NCBI GenBank assembly: GCA_964017235.1
Contig: OZ024935.1
Location: forward strand, 35,505,596-35,569,595
Source: Sabellastarte sp. h YS-2021
Taxonomy: Eukaryota > Annelida > Polychaeta > Sabellida > Sabellidae
DNA length: 64,000 bases
Direction: 5' to 3'
Below the pieces are notes generated by a model. The model ran no database searches. It was not told the origin of the DNA and was given only the letters and a program-made list of their open reading frames with translations. Positions 10,501 through 21,800 of this stretch are shown here, one piece after another (position 1 is the first letter of the stretch; each line of letters opens with the position of its first letter). The translations under genes were made by a program, and so were the position numbers.

Positions 10501-11248
10501 TACATCTGATGGCCTCAGTGCCCAGGTCAGACTTCCTGGCAATGCTAGCATATTCACAGCTGAATTACAGGCTCTGAAAATGGCTTTTAATATAGTTAAA
10601 AATTGTGATGAGGATCGTTTTATCATATTTTGTGACTCTTTATCTAGTCTTCAAGCTTTTGATAGCAACAACTGTGATCATCCTTTTATTCAAGATATTT
10701 TAAAGCTTTTTAATGATTGTTGTTCAGTAAATAAGAAAGTTGTTTTAGCTTGGGTTCCAAGTCACGTAGGCATAAAGGGAAATGAAAAAGCAGATGAGCT
10801 TGCCAAACAGGCCTTGAATTTTAATGTTTTAGACTTGAAAGTCCCCTATACAGACTTGAAAGTGAATGTAAATAGTGTTTTTAAACAAAAGTGGCAAGCT
10901 CAGTGGAATGCGTGTCCTGATAATAAACTATTCCAAATAAACCCTACAGTAGGAGATTTTTATGTTTGGACGGGTTTATCTCGTAGGGAGGAAATAGTCA
11001 TAACTCGAGCCCGTATAGGACACACTTATTTCACCCATAGTTATCTGTTGAAAGGTGAAGATATGCCCTGGTGCATTCCATGTCATTGTCCCGATACAGT
11101 CAAGCATATATTATTAGACTGTATTGACCTACGTGACACTAGAATTAAATATTACAGAAATATAAACTCAATGAAAAATTTATTTAATGAAAATATTTTT
11201 AATGTTATCAATTATTTAAAAGAAGTTGCTTTGTTCAAAAAGTTTTAA
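7544..11248 (+). CDS. LINE ORF2: endonuclease, reverse transcriptase and RNase H
   Basis: A 1234-residue enzyme that nicks the target and copies element RNA there. The N-terminal APE-type endonuclease shows QWNCRGF, LQETHF, IGDFNAHSDLWG and SDHFPIL (residues 1-230). The RT covers roughly 440-760, with YRPISLTSC, FYDLEKAYD (~583), GVPQGSILS and a catalytic FVDD (~674). RNase H follows with YTDGSKT (~972), AELQAL, FCDSLSS (~1029) and WVPSHVGIKGNEKADELA. A C-terminal Cys/His motif, CIPCHCPDTVKHILLDC, sits near 1180. No internal stop and all catalytic blocks are present, so the copy may be active. The start overlaps the end of ORF1. Confidence 0.93.
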   Translation: MEPNKNKSIIQWNCRGFRPNFEEIKNLISNFRPYILALQETHFKETDNVNIRGFDHYFKTCMSEVDGRATGGCSIFVKKGIPHEVLELDTELQAVAVKVSLHKTITVCNIYIPPRFNVAQSDIDNLVNQLPAPFLFIGDFNAHSDLWGCSSSNSLGYKVEHLLESSDICLLNDKSPTYFHPASGSFTSIDLSLCSASVFLDFTWQVHSDQCGSDHFPILIDIVKSMPKDNVPRWNLKKADWPKFKLQCSLDINRHNFTDSTEKFPAFLNKLNDIATKCVPKSTGQSTGSYKPWFNSECKKAVKARQNAMDKCRINPTSDNINAYKTCRANARKIIKENKRKSWHEYVSKLNVKTPAKKVWEMIRKISGKQSNTTIHHLENNDGTKVTERVDIANRLAEEIHKNSSSNNYRTEFQKYKEKTEKEHLDFDTDNSENYNVPFTIRELCDAMKKSHDTATGPDEIHYQLLKHLPRDSLMVLLDVFNDIWASGEIPECWKEATVIPISKPGKDPKNPSNYRPISLTSCLCKTMERMINTRLVWFLEKNNILTKYQSGFRKGRTTTDQLIRLESFIRDSFLKGNHVVSVFYDLEKAYDTVWKYGVIRDLHKVGLRGRMPMFIQNFLSNRVFRVRLGSVYSDIHGQEMGVPQGSILSVTLFILKINSIADVIPASFEKSLFVDDFSITCSSRNMASIERQLQLCLNKVEKWADENGFKFSKTKTVCMHFCNKRKLHPDPTLTIYNSQIPVVSQTKFLGVIFDSKLNFKAHIDYIRQKCEKAMNLLKVVAKMDWGADRSVLMRLYRSSVRSRLDYGCAVFSSARKSYLKKLEPIQNQGLRICLGAFRTSPMQSLYVEANEPPLYLRFDKLCIQYALKLRSNPDNPAYDVVFNPQLYDLYDKKPSAIRSFGHRVEEDLSVVCPQLDLIQTVSLPDDPPWTIQKPHIDLYLTHQKKHLGDDCMFQSLFAELRSYYSDHRAIYTDGSKTENRVAAAATSDGLSAQVRLPGNASIFTAELQALKMAFNIVKNCDEDRFIIFCDSLSSLQAFDSNNCDHPFIQDILKLFNDCCSVNKKVVLAWVPSHVGIKGNEKADELAKQALNFNVLDLKVPYTDLKVNVNSVFKQKWQAQWNACPDNKLFQINPTVGDFYVWTGLSRREEIVITRARIGHTYFTHSYLLKGEDMPWCIPCHCPDTVKHILLDCIDLRDTRIKYYRNINSMKNLFNENIFNVINYLKEVALFKKF

Positions 11249-11634
11249 TTAATTTATTTTGTTCTCTGTTCCTCATGTTAATTTATTCTGTAAAATCTAG
11301 TCTTGTATAATATTGTGATAGTTATATTTTGGTTTTTTATTCATTCTTTTCTTGTTTATGTTTTTCTAGTCTCTCTATAAAATTATTTTGTAATAGTTAA
11401 ACTCCATTATTATTTTTATGTTTTATCTTATTTGATGTTCTCTTTTACTTTTGTTTTATACTTATCTTTTTTGTCTTCTAGTCAACTTTAATAATCTTGT
11501 GATTTGTTTTTTTGCCAATTATTGTGTATTTGTATATATTTGTTTGTTGTAAATATTAATTAGTGTATTTATTATTTTATTTTTTAGTGCAGTATGACAC
11601 ACTTGTGTTTTTGCACTTAAATTTTAATTATCTA
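11249..11634 (+). other. LINE 3' UTR
   Basis: Very AT-rich, T-biased sequence between the ORF2 stop and the right target duplication. It has no ORF and no poly(A) tail; the element ends in AATTTTAATTATCTA. Belongs to the LINE at 5803-11634. Confidence 0.8.
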
Positions 11635-11647
11635 TTGAAGACCTGGA
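11635..11647 (+). repeat. Target-site duplication, right copy (13 bp)
   Basis: Exact copy of 5790-5802. It marks the 3' end of the inserted LINE. Confidence 0.95.
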
Positions 11648-12385
11648 ATTCACCGATGATGTCGCATTTATATCAAGTAAATTTGAAAACATACAAAAGA
11701 AAACAATTAAGGAAGAAGCTTTAGCCTCCAAAACGGCCTACAAATAAACGCCAATAAAACAAAGACCATGCATAAAAATTAATACAAAAATCAACACCAA
11801 CATCAAAATTAAGAATGAAGAATAGATGATGTAAATCATTTTACATGTCAGGGGCACAAACCAACAAAAACTATGGGACATATGAAGACATAGTGACAAG
11901 AATAGCAAAAGTAAAACAATCAAAGTCGGGATATTTAAAACTAATGTAAGATCTGTGCTGCTTTATGGATCAGAATGTTGGAAAGTGACAAAAAATGATA
12001 TGCAAAAGTGCGAAGCATTCCAAAATAAATGCATCAAGCGAATAATGAAAAATTTCTGGCCCATAACAATAAGCAAGAGTGAGCTAAGTTAAAAGACAAA
12101 TGTCAAGTCAATAGAGGAAACTATAAAAGAAAAAAAAGATAGAGGTATATTGGGCACATTTGGAGAAGCGAAAGAAATGACAACAAGAGGATAGCATCAC
12201 AATGAATGCCAGAGGGGAAGAGGAGAAAAAGCAAGCCCAAAGAAACATGGAGAAGGATGGCTGAGAGAGAATTGAATGAAATGAGATGGAAGAACTGGGA
12301 GGTGGTAGCAGATAGGCAAAAGTAGAATGATGTGTTCTGCCTTATACTCCACTAGGAGCAAAGAGGATATGTGTTATTAATAGCA
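11648..12385 (+). pseudogene. Decayed LINE, 3' part (end of RT and C-terminus)
   Basis: Continues the relic at 4680-5789 after the nested insertion. Broken reading gives EFTDDVAFISSKFENIQ (the catalytic-site block, with FTDD where FADD is usual), then VRSVLLYGSECWKVT, FQNKCIKRIMKNFWP, and a tail ending near LYSTRSKEDM, the typical finish of this LINE type. Several stops and frameshifts make it non-functional. Confidence 0.75.
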
Positions 12386-14090
12386 TTGAGAGTAATATAT
12401 GAGGACGGTAAACAAAAATAAATATGGTGTACCAATAGGACAGATCCCTACTCCATTATCTCACCAAATATATTATAACTTTCATATTACATTAGCACAG
12501 GTAAAATGTCAGTCAATAAAATTTTATATAAAAGTGCTGCAGCAGAGTTGACTCATTCAGTTTGGGTCTCATTTTTCAATGTATTGTGTCGATTATTGGT
12601 GAATACGTATACATACATATATACATAAAGTTCTTCAAGTTCTTATATGGTGTTTTTATGCAAACTGAAGGCAATTTACTATTAAAATGTTTCAACATAA
12701 ACTGAATATGTAGTCTTAAGCAAGTGGGTTTTTAGGAATTTCCAAAACTTGGTGCAGCCATATACATTCAACTTGGGCCAGCCATACATGTACAAGTCAG
12801 GGTGTTCCATAAAGTGGAGCTACATACTGAAAAGAGGATGTAGCAAAGTGTGTACTAGTCCTCACATAGGATAGACAAAACTAAACAGTATCTGAAACCC
12901 CATCAGTAAACCACTCTCTGTTCACTGCTATACAAATATTTGACATTTTTTGGTAAATCTGAGCCACTTGAATGCAGCAAGCAGCCACTATTACTGATAG
13001 GTGAGTTTTTGTCAATCATTTGCATACATCTGTATGTTGAGTTCAGTTCTTCTGTGTAAAGTAATGTAGTTGTGATAAAATACAAAATATGTTTTCATTT
13101 GCACAAAAAGATTTCTGACTTTGACATATGTATATGTTATTAATACTTGGGACTAAATATTAATCAGGGTGAGCATATTAACTGTTACTTTATAAAAATG
13201 TATGAAAAGATTATATAAATGATATTTTCACATCTACAAACAACTGGATTTCCTGTGTACTGTATTCTGAGTGTCTTAACATGAAGTTTATTTTATTTTT
13301 CTTGCCTAACAAGAGCTCTGATGAAATGTCAGAAAAATAACAAAAAAATCCACATTTGTATTAATCTTTGTAATTTCAAATGTAACCATGTACAACTGTA
13401 TTTCATAATTAACTCTTTACATGAGGAATACGTTTAAACCTAATAGTATATTTTATGTGCTAGTTGCATTTAATTGCAGCTAGTTCTTGTGTTGTTTCTC
13501 TGTCATTTTAATTATCTTCGTTATATATATTTAAGTAAATCTCCCTTCTATGGTGAAAAATAGCAAAATTAGTGAAACAAAATATCTTACATTGACTCTG
13601 AACGTTCTGAACATCTTTTTGGATAAAATACAAACACATTTGAAGTTAATCACTGGACAAAATTTAATTTGGATGATAAAAAATTTGTAGAGTATGTAAG
13701 AGCTCTGTTAATGTTACTTTATAGCAAAACATGCATTTCTGAGGGTGGGAATCTGTAAATAAAATAGGAATTTAAGGAAATATATCTTGGCTAAAATATG
13801 GAACATAAAATACTATAGGCACTGTAATTATCTTTCAAAATCAGTAAGTCTTGTAAAAATATTATTATTGTCTTAGAATGCTCATATTTATTTGATTTTT
13901 CTTTGTTTATCCAAACTTTCTGGAACAGACAGAGAATTTATAAAAATTAAACATTTATATCCATTATTTTTAACTATGTGGAGAACAGAGATAAATTAAA
14001 TTCAGAAATCATTTAAAAATTGACACAGAGCACATACCATTCATTCATCTATAACATAAATACAGAGAAACAAGGCGGAAAAGGGTTTTG
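12386..14090. other. AT-rich spacer
   Basis: No gene, splice-consistent exon or clear repeat seen. The short open frame at 12903-13085 (minus) has no recognisable content. Confidence 0.5.
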
Positions 14091-14135
14091 GTCTACTAGT
14101 GCGAGCAGCAAAGCCATCAGAGACATGAATAGTGT

Positions 14136-14228
14136 ACTGAGGCAGTCACCCATCCGAGTACTAATGTGGCCCATTGCTGCTTAACTCCGATCCTGTTATA
14201 AGACAGGTACTCATCACGCTATGCCATA
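14136..14228 (-). pseudogene. 5S rRNA-derived sequence (pseudogene or head of a 5S SINE)
   Basis: The minus strand aligns with animal 5S rRNA over most of its length. It starts near the GGCATA block (5S GGCCATAC) and has AGTTAAGCAG for box A (5S AGCTAAGCAG), TTAGTACTCGGATGGGTGACTGCC for the intermediate/box C region (5S TTAGTACTTGGATGGGAGACCGCC), and ends at CTCAG. Internal substitutions and loss of the 3' stem make a working 5S gene unlikely. 5S sequences also head the SINE3 class, so a SINE relic is possible. Confidence 0.7.
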
Positions 14229-15105
14229 ATTCATGAAAGTCCAGAACCAAGAAAAAGTGATTTCTATAGAAGAGCGCGCCTTGATAGATCTCACATTTAA
14301 AAAATAGGTGATTTTCTCTGCAAATGCATGATGTAAGGACTGTCTCTACTCTCCACACACATTCTTTGGTGGGAATTGGATAATTTAGTGTAAATATACT
14401 GCACTCGCTAAATCTGTGTTGATGTGGATGTGATTTACTGTACAGGATGTATGTAAACTTTGGATTTAACCAAGAAAAAGGCCTCTTATTTCGAGATCTA
14501 CTTACTTGAAACATTACCAGGTACAACTAGTTTATTTCCACTATTTGATCTGAGAAGTCCTCTTGAATTTTATGACTGAATCAGTTCATATACTTATACT
14601 GGTGCTTCAGTGTAAAGACATTTAAATAAAGCTGTTGAAAAGCATGTAAATTTCTAATTTTGACCTTTATTAAATGTTAAAGTTTGGTAAATCCCAGTTG
14701 GTGGTTATCACAACAGAAAAACTGTCGCACACTAACAAGTATTGGAGATTTAATTCTCCAATACCTGGTGGGTATTGAAGGGTAATTATCCAATTCTTGT
14801 GAGAAGCATTTAAGTAAAAAATATATATTTAGACTTCATTCAATTGACATTGTTATCAAAAGTACTGGTAGCTAACATACAGATAAAACAAATGTTTACG
14901 TCTGTAAAAATGATCTTTGACCACTTGGGCTTACTTAGAAACTACAGCTGCAACAAGATGTCAACAAGCAATCAGTGCCCGTGAACGGGCTCTGTGTCAG
15001 ATGACTGTGTGTTTTGAGTTTCAGAGTAGAAGTGACAGAAGAAAAGGACACAAAAGTTGTGCCCTGGAAATGGTGTTCAGAAGGAAAGTAAGAAGGTAAC
15101 TGTTA
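14229..15105. other. Spacer with a short palindrome
   Basis: No gene recognised. A perfect 9-bp stem palindrome, TATTGGAGA-TTTAAT-TCTCCAATA, lies near 14740-14763. Confidence 0.5.
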
Positions 15106-15920
15106 AGGTGTAAAAAGTAAGTTAAAAACATATTTAAAGAAAATATTGCAAATGCAATAGTTTTAATTTTACTATGTTATAGCTGACCCCAAAATAGGTG
15201 ACTAACATACCGAAACTAAATAATCTAAATGCAATAGTTTTCAAGTTATAATTCAAGTTATAATTCAAGTTATGTTGAGTGATTTACTCAACAGTGATAA
15301 CCTTAAAGTAGCTATTACCCAGCTATGCCATGAGGTACAGGTCTGAAATTTTACTATGTTATAGCTGACCCAAAAGTAGCTGAATAACATATTTACACAA
15401 AATTCTCTAAATGCAATAATTTTCAAGTTACAAGTGATTTTACTCATGATGGAAGTTACTGAAAAGTCCAAAAGTAGCTATTACTCACTTAGCTATTGAG
15501 ATAGACACCCAAGTTACTCACCATGTTGTAGCTATGGAAAAAGTAGCTTAATAACATATTTTAACAAAATGCTCTAAATGCAATACTTTTCAAGTTATAA
15601 ATGATTTAGTGTTGAGTAAGACCCTCAAAGTAGCTATTACTCAGCTATGCAATGAGCCACAGGTCTGGAATTTTACTATGTTATAGCTGACCCCAAAATA
15701 GGTGAATAACATATTGAAAATTAAATACTCTAAAGGCAATACTTTTCAAGTTATAGCGATTTACACTATAGTGATAACCTAAAAGTAGCTATTACTCAGC
15801 TATGCCATGAGCTACAGGTCTAAAATTTTACTATATTATAGCTGACCCAAAAGTAGCTGAATAACATATGTACATAAAAATGCAATAGTTTTCAAGTTAT
15901 AATTGATTTAGTGCATGATT
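15106..15920. repeat. AT-rich tandem repeat, about five units of 155-180 bp
   Basis: The landmark TACTATGTTATAGCTGACCC (or a close variant) recurs near 15170, 15350, 15525, 15675 and 15830. Each is followed by AAAAGTAGCTGAATAACATA, CTAAATGCAATA-TTTTCAAGTTA and a GTAGCTATTACTCAGCTATG block. Units differ by substitutions and small indels, as in a satellite-like array. Confidence 0.8.
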
Positions 15921-17527
15921 ATATTAATTTTAATGCATTAAAAATTATTTTAAAAATTCATAAAAAAATAAATAAAGGAAAGATCCAGGTCTGATACTCA
16001 CACAAGGGAATCTACTTGTGGTCTAGTACATATATGCAAGATATGAGAGAAATCCCTGCAATAGTCACTGAGAAAATTGGGATAAAGTGTTGAAATTTTC
16101 ACACTTTTGGTGGGGGTACCTCCCTTGTAATGGCTCTAGCAAACAGATGAACAGACAGATTTGCATGCCTTGAACAACTTTTCATCCTCGATAGATAAGG
16201 TATCTTTTTAAAAAAAAACAGCATGTCTCTAGGCCTTGTAGTTTTGGAGGAGAAGTTGTTCACGTGGACGCGTATGCCAATGTCGCAGAGTGACGACATA
16301 ATAAAAAGTAAAATAACCTCTAAATGTCAGACTCAGCAAACAAAACTGACACATTACACAAAATATTTAAAATTAAAGCTGTAGTTGGTAATTCCCATGA
16401 AATACTTACATTAAGATATGCTTAATTCAAGTTTAGATTTATTGTAAATGACACTTTGCCTTCATTGCTTTTAATAGAGGAGGGTGTAGCTGTGACAGCT
16501 TCCACACTCCTAGCTGTATCTGAAGATGTTCCTTGAATGACATCATTTACTTTTCACATTTTGTGTCAATGACACATTTATAATTGCAAACAGCGAAAGA
16601 TCTATGACCAGTCACGTCTGTGATTAACTGTTTATCTATGCATCAAATGTGTTGCCACTGTTGCTTGTAGGGAGTGATTTGTGCAGTATTTCCTTTGCTA
16701 CAAATATTCTTAACAAGGCTTCCCAGTCTATGCCACCCTAATGGTTGACCGCTATACAACACATTACAGGTAGGTGCAGATAGTGATCTCAAGTAAAAAT
16801 CAGGTAATCTATCCCAAGGTGTGTAGATACAGCTCCGCAGATACAGCTGCAACATGAACATCTATGATTTTAAGGTAGCTGGTGGGTATTCTGCTTTATC
16901 TGCATGTCGAACCTCCATTATAAAATGACAAATACGGTAATTCAATTCATCTAGTCATATCCTGGAGTTTTAACAGAATGGGATTTATACTCAAACCAGG
17001 GTTGTCAAGAACTTTTCTGTTGCAATAAGCCACCCTGTCATCAAGGAGAGATTTGACCCATTTTATTGTCTTCTCTGCATAGTCAGCATATCTAAAATAT
17101 TTTACAATATGCATTCATATTTAAAGGTTTCACTGTAAATTTACTTATATAATTTAATGCCATCATGTTAAAATACCATTTAAGAGGTTCTTAAACTATT
17201 CCATGCTCAAAAGTCAACATGTAATATCTTTTACACTTAAACATGGTAATATTTTACATAAATTTGTTTGTGCGATGTTCAAAATTCTAAATGTTCTTGG
17301 GCGATACAAAGATCAATGTGATACAATGTGTCACCAGTGTTCATCTACAGAATATTTGACAGACTTGGTAGCCATAGTGCCACAATGATCAATATTTTAT
17401 GCAAAAATATCGTAACCATCAATGTGTTTGTTGAAAGTTGTATGACATAAAAATCTTCACATTACAAAATTTAATTACCTTTTGGCAGCTTTCCTGCTTC
17501 TTCTTCTCTAACTGGGCTCTTCAACCA
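15921..17527. other. AT-rich spacer
   Basis: No gene, RNA or mobile element identified. The open frames on both strands are short and without recognisable motifs. Confidence 0.45.
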
Positions 17528-18088
17528 CCCAGTAAATATAGCAAACGTTTATAAATGTTTAGTAAACGTATAAACATTTTTAAAACCAAATATAAACCTA
17601 AATATTGTCAATTATTCAATATTATGGGTTTATATACGTTTCAGCAACATTAGTTTGGTTTATAAATATTTTTAAATGTTTACATAGAGTGAAGAATATC
17701 TTAACCTTGCTTTCATTTTGGATGATGATATTAGCACAGCCATTTTGAGAGAAACTGGAGAAATATTTCTGTTAGTATATCTTGCTGTATCACTGTTGTT
17801 TGAAGCCATCATTAAATTATAAGTGGAGATATAAAAGTACATTATATCATAGAATGCACTGTACAAGGTTAAATTAATGTAAACAGGGAAATTATTCATA
17901 AAATGAAGTTTGCTTACATTCTCCCTGGAATCATGCTGGATACTTGAACGTTTATAAACATTTATGTATGCTTAAACGTTGATAAACGTTTATAGGCGAA
18001 CGTTTAAGAGCCCATCATTTTAAACCTTAAATAAACCGTTCATAGTTAGGTTTATAAACGTTTATAAACGTTTGCAATGTTTACTGGG
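17528..18088. mobile_element. MITE with ~30-bp inverted ends and AAACGTTTATAA subterminal repeats
   Basis: The left end starts CCCAGTAAATATAGCAAACG; the right end, reverse-complemented, reads CCCAGTAAACATTGCAAACG. Both continue with TTTATAAA. Several copies of the palindromic core AAACGTTT lie inside each end. There is no coding capacity. I could not find a clear target duplication, so the superfamily is open. Confidence 0.7.
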
Positions 18089-18126
18089 CAGTCTTCTGGC
18101 ATTTCCTGTTTTTTTTAAGTATTAAT

Positions 18127-18330
18127 TTATACAAATTCTATTTTTTCAGTTGCTTGCACCAGCCCATCATCGATAATATCTGAAAATTGATTTTCACTTG
18201 TATTATCCACTTGCATTTCTTGGTTTGGTATAGCTGTGTGATCAGTTTCAGCAATTAAATTGGAACTTTCCAGGTTTTCTAAGAAAAGAACTGCATCATC
18301 AGTTGAGTCTGTGTCAGATGCAAGACTTAT
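18127..18330 (-). other. Possible terminal exon of an unknown acidic protein
   Basis: On the minus strand a good acceptor (TTTTCTTTAG) precedes 68 open codons ending in TAA. The encoded piece is acidic, beginning ISLASDTDSTDDAVLFLENL and ending ATEKIEFV. No family recognised, and it lies beyond the 3' end of the carrier gene. It may be chance or part of a decayed element. Confidence 0.2.
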
Positions 18331-18580
18331 CTAAAGAAAATTTGTCCCCATCCATGGCTGATCTGCTTCTTGTCTATCTGTATTCTGCAAATGACTCCCT
18401 ACAAATGTCCAATATTTGATGACCACTAACTTTCCAATACTCAAAAAAACTCTCCAATACTCAATGAACAATACTCAGTATAATAGCCTCTTTATGGACA
18501 TGGTGAAATAAATGTTAGGGACAGACTTTTCCTTTGTTTAGAGGGTATTATTTTAATGTTAAATGGGATTTATAACAGAC

Positions 18581-18676
18581 AAACTCCTCGGAAATCTACA
18601 ATACCAGAAAATATTGAAGAACCTAGCGGGCCTTATTCTCCAATCTTTTCTGGTATTGTAGAGTTCCTTGGAGTTT
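18581..18676. repeat. 31-bp inverted repeat (hairpin)
   Basis: Arms 18581-18611 and 18646-18676 are reverse complements with three mismatches (AAACTCC..GGAA.TCTACAATACC). The spacer is 34 bp. Function unknown; it lies in spacer downstream of the carrier gene. Confidence 0.6.
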
Positions 18677-18825
18677 ACCTGTATTATTAACTTTTACAGT
18701 AGTACAGAAACATGTACAAAATAAACAGTAAACATTGCCGTAATAATGTACGAATAGCATAATAATTTGTGTAACTATTATGAGAAACATAACAAAAATA
18801 CAACATTTGAATTTTGAATATATTA

Positions 18826-18831
18826 TTTATT
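18826..18831 (-). promoter_or_regulatory. Polyadenylation signal of the SLC25 gene
   Basis: AATAAA on the minus strand, about 45 nt after the stop codon at 18876. It implies a very short 3' UTR. Confidence 0.55.
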
Positions 18832-18875
18832 CAAAATACGACTCTTTTATATGCATTGTAAATGCAATTGATTTT

Positions 18876-21800
18876 TCAGAATATGTTTCTGCACTTTTCT
18901 AAAGTCAAAAAAATTGCCATATTAGCTGGTATAGCCCTAAGTAAGCATGCGGTATATCCTTTATAAAACCTCCTCCACCCTCCTTCTGTTTGGTACAGGG
19001 TTGTGATACAATTCACCAGTCCCTCATACTTTCTGGCTGATTTGTTGGATGCATCTGACATCAAGGCAGATTTGATAACATCGGTGGGATATGTAAAACT
19101 CCAATAGCATATACCAGTAACAGCACCTGCCACCATCATTGCCCAAGCTGTCAAGTCATTGACAGTCTTACCAGGAGGAGTGTAGTAATCTCTTGCCATT
19201 TCATATATCCCTGGAAACAGAGGACAGACACTCAAGAACTAACATGCATCTTTAAAACTTAAGTTATATCATGTTTTAAACACAACTACATAATATCCTG
19301 TTCCAGAAGAAAAGTATAATGATAAACTAATATGCAACCTTTTCTCGGATGCAAATGATGTACGTAAGAGAAGAGTGAAATCTATAATGACAACTATGCA
19401 GTGAATTTTTGGTTATGTTCAGATATTGTACAGCCTATTTATGAGGAAGGCACTGTTGTCACAGTTACTCGATATATACAATCTTTCATCTGTGAAGAAG
19501 TATCACATCAAATGCAACTTTACTTTAAAAATGACAATCTATGCAATGGAAATATTGATGGCACATACGTCATCAGTTCCTTATTATTAAAGCTGCATTC
19601 GCAGTGAATTGGCTCAAACAGGTTATTCGTACCAAATCCTATAGCATTGTTTGGAATGTTTCTTAACAATGTTCCTGAAAATCCCTGATATACTCCCCTC
19701 AGTCCGTACTCTTTGGCAATGATGTAACCAGCATGAAAAACATGACGGTATTGCATTGATCCACCAGACTTCACACGCATGATCTGAATCTGCATCTTGG
19801 TTTTGAACTAGAATTAAATTTGTTAAACAGATTTGAAAGACATGCAATAATTAAAGAGCAAATGTAGAATTTGCAGAACCATTGCAAGTAAGTAAATATT
19901 GCCTATTTTGAAGTTAGTTACAACCTGTGGAATGAAATGTCAAGGTTCAACAATTTTGCACTGAGCTAGTTTTTTAATGATTTAATGTGTTTGGAAAATA
20001 ATAGAGATGCGAGTAGCTTAATGTGCTCAAAAGTAAACTGCTACATTGCCAAAAGGATCCATTGTTATACAAATGAGAAACATTCATAGCATAAATACTG
20101 CTTTAATTGTAGAAATGGGGGCTCTGAAGTGTAGTGGTTAGAGTGCTCGCCCTCAACCTCTTTGGTAGCTGGTTCAAATCTTGGCCCAGGCACTTCATGG
20201 GGGAAAGTTGGTAGTTCCTCCAAACTACCCATCGCAATATGACCCTGGCTATTAAACATGACATAAAACAAAATCCAAATTAATTATAGAAATGCCAATG
20301 AAATAAAAATATGGAGAGATAGCAAACTAGTTATAATATTAATAATAATAATTGATTACAATGAAGTAAGCAATTTGATATTTTTGTAACATACCAAGTC
20401 TATTGGTCCTTCAACAAATGAAACAACGAGACCTGTGTAAGCTCCACATATAAAGTATTGGTGTGAATGCAGTCGTTGTCTCTCATATTTCACTGATAGC
20501 ATGTTTGATATCTGTACAAAAATTAACAAAGAATATCAAATAATATGACATATAAATACAAATACGTAGTATGAACGTCTTGGCTCCAAATAAGGTTCTG
20601 TGTCCATCTTAATAGCTGGGTCATAATGAGATAGCCCATCAGCATTTCCTAGACATTACAATTATGTGTTGAATTCAAACCAACGAGCAAAGAGAGATAC
20701 AAGGGATCAGTTTTTTTCAAACGTGATACCCACATCACGTAAAGCCTAATGAATAACTTTATACTTTTACAATAATACCAGATTTTACTGTACAGAAATT
20801 ATTCTTTATGTCAGTCTATTTCTACACTTAATTGTGTTTACTTGTTGAAAATGATATAGATTTACCTGATAGTAACTGGAAAACAGTACTGCTCGAAAAA
20901 ACATTTGTCCAACTAATGGGGAACCTGTGAAAAAGAGTACGTATAGTTTCATAGTTGTATCTTTTTGAACATCTTTTATGTGGAGAAGTTGTCATATTTA
21001 AAAACTCGAATACAGTGCATGTGATAACGAAAGGGGATATTTGGAATAAAGTGATGGAGAGTATTTCCAAAAAATGCAGGTAACTGTTTGGGTGATGCTG
21101 TTAACATTTGGGCAGTCATGCATGGCGTTTACTATATGATGGAGCAGGTAAACAAATACTAACATATGTACAAAGAACTAGGCCAAGGACGCATCTGTGG
21201 CCAGATGCAAGATGTATGTTTAGAAGATAAACAGCATTTTTCAATAATAAGCAAGTTGAAAGCAGGGTTAAGTTTGGTTACCATCATTTGACCTTAAAGC
21301 AGGGTCCCAAGGTCAAATCTGACCACATCAGAAGATTCGCACCCCATGACTTCCTATAGGTTGGTTTCACATTGCAAACCTCTATGACCAATAATAAGCG
21401 AGTTATAAGCACTTTTAACTTTGGCTATCCTCGTTTGACCTTGAAGGAGGGATCCAAGGTCAAATCTGACCACATCAGAAGACTCACAGCCCATGATTTC
21501 CTATAGGTTGGTTTACCATCCCAAACCTCTAGGACCAATAATAAGTGAGTTATAAGGACTTTTCATGACTAAAAAGAAACGCCTGTGGCGGCCATCTTGC
21601 TTTTCAAAATGAGGATAAAAATATTTTCAGTCAAGATTTTGTAATGATGAACATATCCTGTGAATTTGAGATCTCTACCTATAGTTCCCTTTGTTCTAGA
21701 GGGCCAACAAAACTCCTTGCTGAAAGTCGAAAAATGCCCATGGCCGCCATCTTGTTTTTCAAAATGAGGCCAAAAATATTCCCAGGCAAGATTTTATGGT

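Larger units (their letters stand above)
5803..11634 (+). mobile_element. Full-length RNase H-bearing LINE (I-like), both ORFs intact
   Basis: A 5,832-bp non-LTR retrotransposon: 5' UTR of about 530 bp, ORF1 (Gag-like, CCHC knuckles), ORF2 (endonuclease, RT, RNase H) and an AT-rich 3' UTR (11249-11634) with no long poly(A). The 5' UTR contains the small hairpin GTCG-TAAGAGG-CGAC. Domain content fits the I supergroup (I, Nimb or Ingi-like); the exact clade cannot be set by eye. Exact 13-bp target duplications and open ORFs indicate a recent insertion. Confidence 0.92.
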
